Part shown: positions 53,674 through 64,000 of the stretch, piece after piece
How the letters are laid out: every line of letters begins with the position of its first letter
How positions within the stretch are numbered: the first letter of the stretch is position 1
The notes under the pieces: generated by a model
The model's input: the letters and a program-made list of their open reading frames with translations, nothing else
The model's database searches: none
Told to the model about the DNA's origin: nothing
Position numbers and translations under genes: made by a program
From: Lacinutrix sp. WUR7
GTDB lineage: Bacteria > Bacteroidota > Bacteroidia > Flavobacteriales > Flavobacteriaceae
DNA: 64,000 nt
Direction: 5' to 3'
NCBI RefSeq assembly: GCF_016864015.1
Contig: NZ_CP045067.1
Location: forward strand, 3,730,001 to 3,794,000

Positions 53674-54312
53674 ATGAAAACAAAACTTACACTACTCTTT
53701 TGTCTTTTAACCATTTCGCTTTCTTATAGCCAATACAACTGGACCGAAGGAGAATTAGTATTAAAAAACGGCAGCACTTTAAAAGGGAAAATAAAACTAC
53801 CCATGATTTCCAAAAACATATTAGCTATTAACGGTAAAGAAAAAGTAAAATACCGAACCGATAGAAAATCGAAAACCAAGAAATACGACGAAACCCAAAT
53901 AGCTCAAGTGATTTTTAGAAAATCGGCTACCGAAATTGCATATTTTGAATACATACCAACTTCCAAAAACAAAAAGGGGCTTTTTAAAGTAATCAGCGCA
54001 GGAAAAGCTACTTTATATGCCAGAAGCGTAAGCATTAGCCATTCTACACCAATGTATATGGGTGGTGGTGCTTATGCGAGTCCCCTAAATTATTGGCATT
54101 ATTCTTTTAGTGATTTTAATGAGTTTTATGTCATTAGAGAAAATGAAAAAATAGCAAGTCCGTTAATTACTGCCAGAATATCGAGTTCCTTTAAAAATAG
54201 AGCCATGGCATATTTTTCAGATTGTCCCGAGGTCGTTTCTAAATTAGAGACAAAGACTTATGTAAAAAAGGACATAAAAGATGCTATAGATGCCTATAAC
54301 CAATGTAATTAA
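53674..54312 (+). CDS. Secreted hypothetical protein, member of a small local family
   Basis: 212 residues. Signal peptide MKTKLTLLFCLLTISLSYSQ. The mature part begins NWTEGELVLKNGSTLKGKIK, a pattern shared with the broken gene at 56811-57652 (EITLNDGKILNGYVKD). It then has KSATEIAYFEYIPTSKN, and ends KKDIKDAIDAYNQCN. Related Flavobacteriaceae proteins are annotated as hypothetical. No enzyme motif is seen. It is followed 27 bp later by an alpha/beta hydrolase gene on the same strand. Confidence 0.7.
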   Translation: MKTKLTLLFCLLTISLSYSQYNWTEGELVLKNGSTLKGKIKLPMISKNILAINGKEKVKYRTDRKSKTKKYDETQIAQVIFRKSATEIAYFEYIPTSKNKKGLFKVISAGKATLYARSVSISHSTPMYMGGGAYASPLNYWHYSFSDFNEFYVIRENEKIASPLITARISSSFKNRAMAYFSDCPEVVSKLETKTYVKKDIKDAIDAYNQCN

Positions 54313-54339
54313 AAACCGTTTTAAACTATTTTTCACCTT

Positions 54340-55314
54340 ATGAAATATATAACCCTTTTCGCTTTTTTATTCCTCTCAATAAACTGTAAAGCGCAAGAAA
54401 CGAAACTGCTTCTGCGCCAAAATTTAATTGCAGATTTATCTAAAACACCAATATACCCAAGATTAACAGAAAATGTAAATGGGCAAATAGCATGGAAAGA
54501 AAACTTTAAATATTTAGATAGCATTGATATATATACAATAACCTATTTAAGTGATGGTTTAAAAATAAACGGGTTACTGGTGAAGCCAAAGAAAAAAGGA
54601 AAATATCCTTGTGTAATATACAACCGAGGTGGAAACAGGGAGTTTGGCTCACTTAAAATTGCTCACGGCGCAATGACACTTGGTCAGATTGCAAAAGAAG
54701 GCTATGTGGTTATTGCTAGTCAATATAGAGGAAATGGAGGAAGCGAAGGACAAGAGGAATTTGGTGGTAAAGATGTGAATGATATAACCATTCTAACCGA
54801 AGTATTAAAAGAGATTGATGTTGCCGACACCAATAAAATTGGCATGTACGGTTGGAGTCGTGGTGGTATGATGACCTATATTGCATTAACAAAAACAGAT
54901 AAAATAAAAGCCGCTGTAGTTGGAGGAGCAGTTTCTGATAATTATAGATCTATTCAAGATAGACCGGATATGGAAACGGGTGTTTTATCACAGTTAATTC
55001 CGAATTACGCTACCAATAAAGAGGTCGAATTAGAAAAAAGATCTGCTATTAAATGGGCGGATAAATTCCCTAAAGATGTTCCAATACTTATGCTACACGG
55101 CAATTCAGATTGGAGAGTAAAACCAGAACAAAGCCTAAACCTTGCTTTAGAATTTGAAAAAAATAGAGTGCCTTATAGACTTATAATGTTTGAAGGTGGT
55201 GACCACGGCATTTCGGAACACAAAACAGAAGTTAACGCCCAAGTTATAAATTGGTTTAACACGTATTTAAAGGATAACGAACCGTTGCCTAATATGGAAT
55301 ACCACGGAAGATAA
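54340..55314 (+). CDS. Secreted prolyl-oligopeptidase-like alpha/beta hydrolase
   Basis: 324 residues. Signal peptide MKYITLFAFLFLSINCKAQ (a Cys near the end is not in a good lipobox). S9/dienelactone-hydrolase-type core: IYNRGGNREFGSLK, QYRGNGGSEGQEEFGGKD, nucleophile elbow GMYGWSRGGMMTYIA, acid segment ILMLHGNSDWRVKP, and His in EGGDHGISEHK. No propeller domain is present, so this is the short exported type. Periplasmic peptidase or esterase. The start lies 27 bp after the preceding gene; co-transcription is likely. Confidence 0.88.
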   Translation: MKYITLFAFLFLSINCKAQETKLLLRQNLIADLSKTPIYPRLTENVNGQIAWKENFKYLDSIDIYTITYLSDGLKINGLLVKPKKKGKYPCVIYNRGGNREFGSLKIAHGAMTLGQIAKEGYVVIASQYRGNGGSEGQEEFGGKDVNDITILTEVLKEIDVADTNKIGMYGWSRGGMMTYIALTKTDKIKAAVVGGAVSDNYRSIQDRPDMETGVLSQLIPNYATNKEVELEKRSAIKWADKFPKDVPILMLHGNSDWRVKPEQSLNLALEFEKNRVPYRLIMFEGGDHGISEHKTEVNAQVINWFNTYLKDNEPLPNMEYHGR

Positions 55315-55319
55315 AAAAG

Positions 55320-55437
55320 GGCTTCCGCACCATGGATAATTAATTGCTAACACTACCCTACTTTTGCAAATTCGCACACATATTCTATCTGTCTGTCACA
55401 GCTTGGTTCGGTTTTTATTTGTTAAATTTGATGTCTT
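55320..55437. repeat. Intergenic repeat copy C
   Basis: CCGCACCATGGATAATTAAT, TGCTAACACTACCCTAC (shared with copy A), then TTCTATCTGTCTGTCACAGC and GGTTCGGTTTTTATTTGTTAAATT (shared with copy B). It lies between the hydrolase and the permease gene. Confidence 0.5.
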
Positions 55438-55485
55438 AAACAGACAACTTTCCAGATAGAAATCCATAAGGCATAATTAGAAAAA

Positions 55486-56805
55486 ATGACCCAACATAGA
55501 AAAAGAAATAAGAATTTAGGGCTTGCAGAACTTATAGCTATTGCCCTTGGTGGTATGGTTGGTGGTGGTATTTTTACCATTCTTGGAATTTCCGTTTCCT
55601 TAATTGGTAATCTTACACCAATTGCCATCATTATTGGTGGTGTTATCGCTTCTTTGGCTGCCTATTCCTATGTAAAATTAGGTTTGTATTATCGAGATGA
55701 AGGTGCTACCTATTCTTTTTTCAAAAAAACATATCCTACCTCAAATTTCTCTGCTGCCGCAATTGGCTGGTTTATTATTTTCGGTTATATCAGCACCTTG
55801 GCTTTATATGCCTATACCTTTTCCTCCTACGCGATTAGTAGTACCGATTTTGCAGAAAATATCTGGATTCGAAAAGGAACTGCCATTGGCGTTATTGGTG
55901 TTTTTACCTTAATAAATATTTGGAGTGTAAATGGCATGGGGAAAATTGAAGATCTCATGGTGTATACCAAACTAGTGGTTTTAACCATTATTTCGGTAGT
56001 ATTAATGACACATGGTACCACGGATTTTAATACGTTCCTTGAAAATATGGCTTTAGATTTAGAGCATTCCAGTATTCTTTCCATATTAATCGTTTCGTCA
56101 TTAACCTTTGTTGCTTTTGAAGGGTTTCAATTAGTAATTAACGCGGTTAATGAAATGACAAATCCCGAAAAAAATATCCCAAGAGCCATTTATAGCGCCA
56201 TTGCTTTAGCCGTTTTAATATATGTAGTCATATCCATGGGTGCTTTATTTGCCATACCAACAGACGAAATTATTAAGAATAAAGAATTTGCACTCGCAGC
56301 AGGAGCTGGTAATATTTTAGGATCTTTAGGAACCAATCTGGTTATTTTAGGAGCCATTTTAGCAACTAGTAGCGCTATAAGCGGAACTGTTTTTGGTTCG
56401 TCACGTCAAATGTCTGTTATTGCAAAAGACGGTTATTTTCCTGCATTTCTTTCCATCCGAAAAAATAATAGTCCGCAAAATGCAATATACGCCATGGCAT
56501 GTATTTCGTCTCTTTTAATCGCTATTGGTGGCTTGGAATTAATTCTGGAATTTGGAAGTGTTACTTTTCTTTTAGTATCTCTATTAATGGCAATAGCAAA
56601 TTTTAAAATCAGAAAAAAAACGAACTCCTCAACTTTCTTAACCATCCTATCCATAATAGGATTAACTATTGGAGGGGTTATTATTCTGTACTACGAATTA
56701 ACCAACAACTGGCAACAAATGGTAGCCATAATTGTAATTTATATGTTACTTGCTCTTGGCGCTTGGAAATTTTCGTCTAACAAAAAGACCTTGTCAAAAA
56801 TTTAA
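55486..56805 (+). CDS. APC-family amino acid permease
   Basis: 439 residues, about 12 membrane helices. The N-terminal signature LGLAELIAIALGGMVGGGIF is characteristic of the amino acid-polyamine-organocation superfamily. It continues with VAFEGFQLVINAVNEMTNPE (helix 6 region) and FGSSRQMSVIAKDGYFPAFL. Inner-membrane importer; the substrate is not predictable. The next gene (a pseudogene) begins five bases after the stop. Confidence 0.9.
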   Translation: MTQHRKRNKNLGLAELIAIALGGMVGGGIFTILGISVSLIGNLTPIAIIIGGVIASLAAYSYVKLGLYYRDEGATYSFFKKTYPTSNFSAAAIGWFIIFGYISTLALYAYTFSSYAISSTDFAENIWIRKGTAIGVIGVFTLINIWSVNGMGKIEDLMVYTKLVVLTIISVVLMTHGTTDFNTFLENMALDLEHSSILSILIVSSLTFVAFEGFQLVINAVNEMTNPEKNIPRAIYSAIALAVLIYVVISMGALFAIPTDEIIKNKEFALAAGAGNILGSLGTNLVILGAILATSSAISGTVFGSSRQMSVIAKDGYFPAFLSIRKNNSPQNAIYAMACISSLLIAIGGLELILEFGSVTFLLVSLLMAIANFKIRKKTNSSTFLTILSIIGLTIGGVIILYYELTNNWQQMVAIIVIYMLLALGAWKFSSNKKTLSKI

Positions 56806-56810
56806 AACCA

Positions 56811-57652
56811 ATGAATAAATCGATACTACTACTAATATTTATTGTTTTCACTTCCTTCGTGAAAGCGCAAGACGTAGTTTTTACTATTTCGAATAAAGAA
56901 TTCATTCCTTGTGAAATAACTTTAAACGATGGTAAAATTCTAAATGGATATGTGAAAGATTTTTCTTTACCGAAAACGTTAGAATTTAGAAGTTTTGGTT
57001 ATGAATTTACCTCTATCGAATCCAAATTAAAATTAGATTGAAAAACGTTTAAGTTTCGTAAAGATATAAGTGATAATAATGAGAATTTAAGTTTAAAAGA
57101 CATTCATTCTATCCTTTTAAAAGAATCGGATACCACAACCTATGAAAATTAAGATTAAAAACTATCAACTCTGAAAATGAAGTGGTGGATTTAAATCGTG
57201 AAATAATGGTTCCTTTAATTAGAGAAGGGGAAATAAACTTGTACGGATTAAGAGCATATAATTGTGCTAGTGGCAGTCGTTGTGAAATGACGTATGTAAT
57301 AGCTTATATTAAAAATAAAAACCATGATTTCGCTTATATCCCAATAGATTACAATAGAATCAATATCTTTAATTTAGGAAAGATGGATAATAAATTTTTG
57401 AAATCCTTTGAGGAAGCTGGAAGTGATTGCCCTGCTTTTCTGACCTATCTAAATGATAAAAGAAAATCTTTTGAAAGTAAATCTTTTAGAAAATCATTCA
57501 AAGAGAAATATAAACAATTCAAAAAAGAAAAGAAAGCGAAACTTAAATTAATAAAAGGTAGAAAGAATAAACAGCAAGAGGAAGATAAATTAGATACACC
57601 GCATTTCTTAAATATTTATATTGAATTTATCGATGCATACGCTTCACGTTGA
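56811..57652 (+). pseudogene. Broken gene of the same secreted family as 53674-54312
   Basis: Signal peptide (MNKSILLLIFIVFTSFVKAQ) and VVFTISNKEFIPCEITLNDG open the frame, which reaches LKLD and a TGA at 57039-57041. It then continues in the same frame (KTFKFRKDISDNN, LSLKDIHSILLKE) to a second stop near 57155, where loss of an A in a run explains a shift. The rest (NSENEVVDLNREIM to IYIEFIDAYASR) runs open to 57652. About 280 codons in total. It is an inactive copy unless both sites are sequencing errors. Confidence 0.65.
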
Positions 57653-57699
57653 AGTGAATAAAACTTCGCTAACAGCCTGAATAAGGAATTACATCTGAT

Positions 57700-57912
57700 T
57701 TTACTATCGGAAAACTCCCAGAATTAATGAACTTGTTTCTTTGAGGTACACCTTCTTACCTTGAAAGCATCTGGACCTCCAAAAATGGGATTAAATATCT
57801 TAATGGGGAAACCACAAAGCCCTAACTAATGAATCTACTAACGCGTTTAAAAACGGGGAAATTGGAGCTAAAAAGTGGCGTATTCAAGAAATAACTATTG
57901 CCAACTCCATAT
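57700..57912 (+). pseudogene. Remnant of an unrecognised gene
   Basis: Pieces in two frames: GTPSYLESIWTSKNGIKYLN followed by GETTKP, then a shift, then NESTNAFKNGEIGAKKWRIQ and EITIANSI before TAA. These read as natural protein sequence but have no start and at least two frame breaks. The remaining part of the 390-bp gap shows nothing else. Confidence 0.4.
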
Positions 57913-58045
57913 AAAAACATTTACGTATCTCAATAAAAATAAGACAGTTACGTTATTTCTTCGTTTTCTTTCCTTATCAAAAATCATGGTATAAATACTA
58001 GTTCCCTAAAACTTGCAACATGAATCTTATAAAAAATGTAACATT

Positions 58046-58843
58046 ATGGAACAACCAAACCACAAAGCAGTACGCGAATACGAATTAGAAACTTGGTCAA
58101 GATGCTCACCAAGTTATAACGAAACTTGGGCAACTTTAACCAATGAAACACTTCCGCTATTAATGCGCAAAACAAATGTAAACGCCAATCTTAAGGTCTT
58201 AGATATTGGTTGTGGTGCTGGAAACTCCACAAGTATAATTAGCGAAGCTGGGGCAAAAGTTATAGGAATCGATTTTTCTCAAAAAATGATAGACCAAGCT
58301 AATGCTGCCTACCAAGGTATCACTTTTAAACAATCGGATGCGGAGAATATTCCACTAGAAGACAATACCATGGATGTGGTAATAGCCAATTTTGTAGTGC
58401 ATCATTTTGCAGAACCTAATACCGTTTTTAAAGAAATCCATAGAGTTTTAAAACCAAATGGAAAATTTGCTTTTGCAGTTTGGGGCGCCAATGAAGAACA
58501 AAGTTCCTTAGGTGCTTTTTTTCAAGCTTTTGCAAAGCATCACGAATTGTCTGCACTTCCGCACGGACCATTATTTGGGGTTACCGATTTTGATACCTAT
58601 AATGATATTGCAACAACGGCTAGTTTAAAAAATTTCCAATTAGAAAAACTAGATACCAGTTGGAATATGGATTCTCTAGATCCTTTAATTAATGGCTGTT
58701 GGGATTGGGGAAATTTACACCTCTTCCCTGAAGAGAAACAAAAAGATATTAAAAACGATTTCGTTAAAAATTGTGATGCATTTATAAAAGGCAAAGGCTA
58801 TTCCTTTCCACATTCGGCAATAATAGGCTATGGCGAAAAATAA
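58046..58843 (+). CDS. Class I SAM-dependent methyltransferase
   Basis: 265 residues from ATG at 58046 (MEQPNHKAVREYELETWSRC). A TTG start 11 codons earlier is less likely. Motif I LKVLDIGCGAGNSTSIISEA, acidic end of strand 2 in VIGIDFSQKMI, DAENIPLEDNTMDVVIANFV (motif II area), EIHRVLKPNGKFAFAVWG. This is the UbiE/Methyltransf_11 pattern for small-molecule methylation. No neighbour gives a substrate. It is convergent with the ankyrin gene across the hairpin at 58872-58919. Confidence 0.9.
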   Translation: MEQPNHKAVREYELETWSRCSPSYNETWATLTNETLPLLMRKTNVNANLKVLDIGCGAGNSTSIISEAGAKVIGIDFSQKMIDQANAAYQGITFKQSDAENIPLEDNTMDVVIANFVVHHFAEPNTVFKEIHRVLKPNGKFAFAVWGANEEQSSLGAFFQAFAKHHELSALPHGPLFGVTDFDTYNDIATTASLKNFQLEKLDTSWNMDSLDPLINGCWDWGNLHLFPEEKQKDIKNDFVKNCDAFIKGKGYSFPHSAIIGYGEK

Positions 58844-58871
58844 AATTGATAATAACACCTCTAAAACAAAT

Positions 58872-58919
58872 AAAACGGCGTTTAAAAAAGGAACAACTCC
58901 TTTTTAAACGCCGTTTTTA
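58872..58919. terminator. Bidirectional terminator
   Basis: AAAACGGCGTTTAAAAAAGG-AACAA-CTCCTTTTTAAACGCCGTTTTT, a near-perfect long stem between convergent genes. Confidence 0.85.
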
Positions 58920-58936
58920 TTCTTAGTCCACTTCCT

Positions 58937-59407
58937 TTATTTTAAAAGGGCAGCAATTTCTGCAAACCCTTTATCTTCGGCATAATCTAAAGCCGTTTTC
59001 CCTTCGTTATCTTTAATAGTAACATCTGCTTTCTGCTCTAAAAGCAATTTTACAATATCCACTTTATGGTACTGTGTTGCAAAAGTTAACGCGTTGGTTC
59101 CGTGGTTATTTACTGTATTTAAATCGGCTCCATTTTCAATTAAATACTTCGCAAAAGCAACATTACCTTTAAAACTCACCCCTATTAAGGCCGTGTTTCC
59201 GGAGGCATCTTTATCATTAATTGGCACTTTACTTTCTACTAATATTTTAGTAGCAGCTTCGTTATCAAAATACGTAGCAAGAATTAATGGTGTAAAACCA
59301 CGTTGGTCTTTTGCTTCCGCTAATCTTGGGTTTTCAGATAACAACGCCTTTAAAGTGCTATTATCTTTATTTTTTATGCTTTCAAAAACCTGATCTATAT
59401 TTTTCAT
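58937..59407 (-). CDS. Ankyrin-repeat protein linked to katG
   Basis: 156 residues from ATG at 59407 (MKNIDQVFESIKNK). A start at 59452 would lie within the katG terminator. Four ankyrin repeats: RLAEAKDQRGFTPLILATYF, KDASGNTALIGVSFKGNVAF, NTVNNHGTNALTFATQYHKV, IKDNEGKTALDYAEDKGFAE. Ankyrin proteins beside catalase genes are known in other bacteria; in Pseudomonas, AnkB is needed for full activity of the neighbouring catalase KatB. A similar supporting role for KatG is inferred here. The terminator between them suggests partly separate transcription. Confidence 0.9.
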   Translation of the reverse strand: MKNIDQVFESIKNKDNSTLKALLSENPRLAEAKDQRGFTPLILATYFDNEAATKILVESKVPINDKDASGNTALIGVSFKGNVAFAKYLIENGADLNTVNNHGTNALTFATQYHKVDIVKLLLEQKADVTIKDNEGKTALDYAEDKGFAEIAALLK

Positions 59408-59425
59408 GGTATACTTTTTTTCAAT

Positions 59426-59466
59426 AAAAAAGGAATGGGTTTTTAAACCCACTCCTTTTAAAAAAA
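59426..59466 (-). terminator. Terminator after katG
   Basis: On the minus strand, AAAAGGAGTGGGTTTAAA-AACCCATTCCTTTTTTA, directly after the katG stop and before the preferred ankyrin start. Confidence 0.75.
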
Positions 59467-59479
59467 CTATTCTTTATTC

Positions 59480-62034
<2,555 letters not shown>

Positions 62035-62535
62035 ATGGCAACAGTAACCTTAAAAGGAAACCCAATACAAACTTCTGGAGAATTACCAAAAGTTGGAACC
62101 AAAGCACCTGATTTTACATTAACAACAACAGATTTAGCGACTAAATCACTTTCTGATTTTGCAGGAAGCAAAGTGGTATTAAATATTTTTCCTAGTGTGG
62201 ACACAGGAACTTGCGCACAATCTGTTAGAACATTTAATAAAGAAGCAAGTACCTTAAAGAACACCAAAGTACTTTGTATATCACGCGATTTACCATTTGC
62301 ACAAGCACGTTTTTGTGGCGCAGAAGGTTTAGAAAATGTAGTGAACCTTTCCGATTATAAAGATGGAAGCTTCGGAAAAAACTACGGTTTAAATTTTGTT
62401 AATGGTCCTTTAGATGCTTTAGATTCCCGTTGTGTAGTAGTAATAGACGAAAACGGAGTGATTACATACACAGAACAAGTACAAGAAATTGTGGATGAAC
62501 CAAATTATAAAGCGGCACTAGAAGCTTTAAAATAA
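62035..62535 (+). CDS. tpx: Thiol peroxidase
   Basis: 166 residues, a Tpx-class atypical 2-Cys peroxiredoxin. Peroxidatic Cys in FPSVDTGTCAQSVRTFNKEA, resolving Cys in RFCGAEGLENVVNLSD, N-terminal KGNPIQTSGELPKVGTKAPD. It reduces hydrogen and alkyl hydroperoxides with thioredoxin. It is divergent from katG and 37 bp before a diacylglycerol-kinase-type gene, so the two may be co-transcribed. Confidence 0.96.
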   Translation: MATVTLKGNPIQTSGELPKVGTKAPDFTLTTTDLATKSLSDFAGSKVVLNIFPSVDTGTCAQSVRTFNKEASTLKNTKVLCISRDLPFAQARFCGAEGLENVVNLSDYKDGSFGKNYGLNFVNGPLDALDSRCVVVIDENGVITYTEQVQEIVDEPNYKAALEALK

Positions 62536-62572
62536 AATATTCATAAAAAGAGGTAGCTTTAAAAGTTATTCC

Positions 62573-62941
62573 ATGACAAAAAAAGAATCTTTTCTTGTAA
62601 ACAGAATTAAAAGTGTGAAATATGCTTTTAAAGGTGCCTTTCTATTAATAACCACAGAAAACAGTATTAAAGTCCAATTTTGTATTGGTATTATCATGAC
62701 CATTCTAGGGTTTTATTACCAACTTTCTAGCACAGAATGGATAATACAAATATTATGTATCGCACTTATTCTGGCTTTAGAAGGTATGAACACTGCCATT
62801 GAAGAAATTGCAGATTTTATTCACCCAGAGCATCATACAAAAATAGGAATTATTAAAGACCTTGCTGCCGGCGCTGTTTTTATTTTTGCAATTGCAGCAT
62901 CTATTATAGGTTGCATTATATATATCCCAAAGATTTTTTAA
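62573..62941 (+). CDS. dgkA: Diacylglycerol kinase family protein (DgkA type)
   Basis: 122 residues. N-terminal amphipathic RIKSVKYAFKGAFLLITTEN and three membrane helices. The family signature ALEGMNTAIEEIADFIHPEH contains the catalytic Glu and Asn-Thr-Ala segment. Gram-positive and Bacteroidota members are often undecaprenol rather than diacylglycerol kinases, so the lipid substrate is uncertain. It follows tpx at 37 bp. Confidence 0.92.
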   Translation: MTKKESFLVNRIKSVKYAFKGAFLLITTENSIKVQFCIGIIMTILGFYYQLSSTEWIIQILCIALILALEGMNTAIEEIADFIHPEHHTKIGIIKDLAAGAVFIFAIAASIIGCIIYIPKIF

Positions 62942-63084
62942 TATATTCCTTAGGAATTAATTTTCTTGAAAACATTGTTTACAATTTTTCAGAATAAAGT
63001 TTCGTTACCATTTGTAATTTGTATTTTTGTTTCCATCGGAACAAAATATATTTCAAAACACATTCAGAAAAATTAGAATTTAAA

Positions 63085-63109
63085 GATTTTCACTTTCGTG
63101 GAAAATAAG
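63085..63109. repeat. TTCAC/GTGGAA hairpin before ftsK
   Basis: TTTTCACTTTCGTGGAAAAT just before the ftsK ATG. It resembles TTTCCACTTTCGCGGAAAC upstream of lpdA (40085-40104). A recurrent intergenic hairpin of unknown role. Confidence 0.4.
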
Positions 63110-63110
63110 T

Positions 63111-64000
63111 ATGGCAAAAAAGAAAACGAAAACTGCAAAGACCACAAAGACTGCAACCAAGAAAACGAAAACATTAAAAGCACCAAGTTTTAAGTTATCC
63201 AACCAGCAAAAACTAGTATTAGGTAGTTTATTAATAATACTTGGTTTATTGCTTTTTATAGCTTTTCTATCTTTCTTTTTTACAGGAAAAGCAGACCAAA
63301 GCACTTTATCGGAATTTGCATCTAGAAACGTAGAAACACAAAACTGGTTAAGCAAATCTGGTGTTTGGTTAAGCGACTTTTTTATACAACGTGGTTTTGG
63401 TATTGCATCCTTTATATTCTCTGGTTTAATATTTCTTTCTGGTGTTTATGTTTTACTAAATCTAAAAAAAGAAAAACTAGGCAAACATTGGTTTTGGGGA
63501 ACATTAATAGTCATTTGGCTATCTATTCTATTTGGTTTTTTCGCATATAAAAATGACATATTAGGAGGTACTATTGGTTTTGAAATCAATGCATTTCTAC
63601 AAGATTATATTGGCAAAATAGGAACCATTCTATTACTTGTTTTTGGTCTAATCACCTATTTAGCGATTCGTTTTGAAATGACGGTTGATACGTTTAAAAA
63701 GATTTTCAGAAAAGCTAAAAAAGAAATTAATGAAGAGATAGAAGACTTTAAAGAAGAATTCACTCCTATAGATAATGATTTAACTGCGGAAGCGGAAGAA
63801 ATAAAAACAGCATATCAAGTTCCTTTAGATAATAAAGAACCTGAAATTAAAAAAGAAGTCAAAGTAGCAATTAAAACGGAAGACTTTCAAGTAGAAATAG
63901 CACAAGAAGAAGAAATTGAGGAAGTAATTCCAGAAAAGGTGGAAGAAGGTGAAATAGCCATGAAAGTGGAAAAAGTGGAAGAAGAACTTTCGGAAACCGA
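63111..64000 (+). CDS. ftsK: DNA translocase FtsK, N-terminal part (runs off the right edge)
   Basis: 297 residues visible from ATG at 63111. A basic start (MAKKKTKTAKTTKTATKKTK) is followed by four membrane helices: about 37-57 (LGSLLIILGLLLFIAFLSFF), 96-118 (FGIASFIFSGLIFLSGVYVL), 128-146 (WFWGTLIVIWLSILFGFFAY) and 168-187. Next begins a long acidic, Glu-rich linker (EEEIEEVIPEKVEEGE). This is the FtsK/SpoIIIE membrane anchor that holds the motor at the division septum. The motor and gamma domains lie beyond the window. Confidence 0.93.
   Translation, partial: MAKKKTKTAKTTKTATKKTKTLKAPSFKLSNQQKLVLGSLLIILGLLLFIAFLSFFFTGKADQSTLSEFASRNVETQNWLSKSGVWLSDFFIQRGFGIASFIFSGLIFLSGVYVLLNLKKEKLGKHWFWGTLIVIWLSILFGFFAYKNDILGGTIGFEINAFLQDYIGKIGTILLLVFGLITYLAIRFEMTVDTFKKIFRKAKKEINEEIEDFKEEFTPIDNDLTAEAEEIKTAYQVPLDNKEPEIKKEVKVAIKTEDFQVEIAQEEEIEEVIPEKVEEGEIAMKVEKVEEELSET

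Noticed and set aside
57039-57041. TGA read through as an amino acid
   Set aside because: Other genes in the window use TGA as a normal stop (for example the remnant gene) and the same gene has an additional frameshift, so decay is the simpler reading.

Overview
The window is AT-rich chromosomal DNA from a member of the Flavobacteriaceae (Bacteroidota). The evidence is several secreted proteins ending in a type IX secretion (T9SS) sorting tail, lipoproteins with short Bacteroidota-style signal peptides, little purine-rich ribosome-binding sequence before starts, a textbook Bacteroidota promoter (TTG-19 nt-TATCTTTG) before a peroxiredoxin gene, and family-typical genes such as the YifB ATPase, DUF6952 and a two-domain DsbD. 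The genus cannot be fixed from the sequence. The window opens inside a methyltransferase gene (minus strand) and closes inside ftsK (plus strand).

Layout. 0-2.5 kb: methyltransferase fragment, a broken T9SS surface-protein gene and a gene remnant bracketed by a duplicated terminator. 2.5-15.4 kb: housekeeping genes (dnaK, sdaA, panB, an RluA-type pseudouridine synthase, yifB, ade) plus an orphan sensor kinase next to a multi-pass membrane protein. 15.5-17.8 kb: a compact three-gene operon related to contractile injection systems. It has two tail-tube paralogs and a protein that fuses a baseplate/tube-associated domain to an AAA+ ATPase, with no sheath, spike or cap genes nearby. 17.9-25.2 kb: two long tandem paralogous T9SS proteins, each with about 14 FG-GAP/VCBS-like repeats. 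25.4-31.4 kb: dsbD, tilS, a lipase-like hydrolase and pabB; tilS and pabB each carry an in-frame copy of a short palindromic repeat. 31.5-50.8 kb: mostly core metabolism and regulation (aldose epimerase, DEAD-box helicase, a LytS/LytTR pair, lpdA, S41 protease, Lrp/methionine gamma-lyase/NhaC, and a peroxiredoxin-thioredoxin-DUF6952 operon). 50.8-58 kb: an accessory stretch with cassette-like intergenic repeats, small secreted proteins and several decayed genes. 58-64 kb: methyltransferase, an ankyrin protein with katG, tpx, dgkA and the start of ftsK.

Functional themes. Oxidative-stress defence is well represented (prx/trx, katG with an ankyrin partner, tpx). Signal transduction includes an orphan HisKA_3 kinase, a LytS/LytTR pair, a PAS-like LuxR regulator and Lrp. 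The candidate for an undescribed system is the three-gene tube/AAA operon at 15.5-17.8 kb. All three frames are open and it has its own terminator. The AAA+ module keeps Walker A and B but appears to have lost its sensor-1 asparagine and arginine finger. It could be a reduced or repurposed sheathless tube system or a conserved relic; the sequence alone does not decide. No rRNA, tRNA, CRISPR array, transposase or integrase was recognised.
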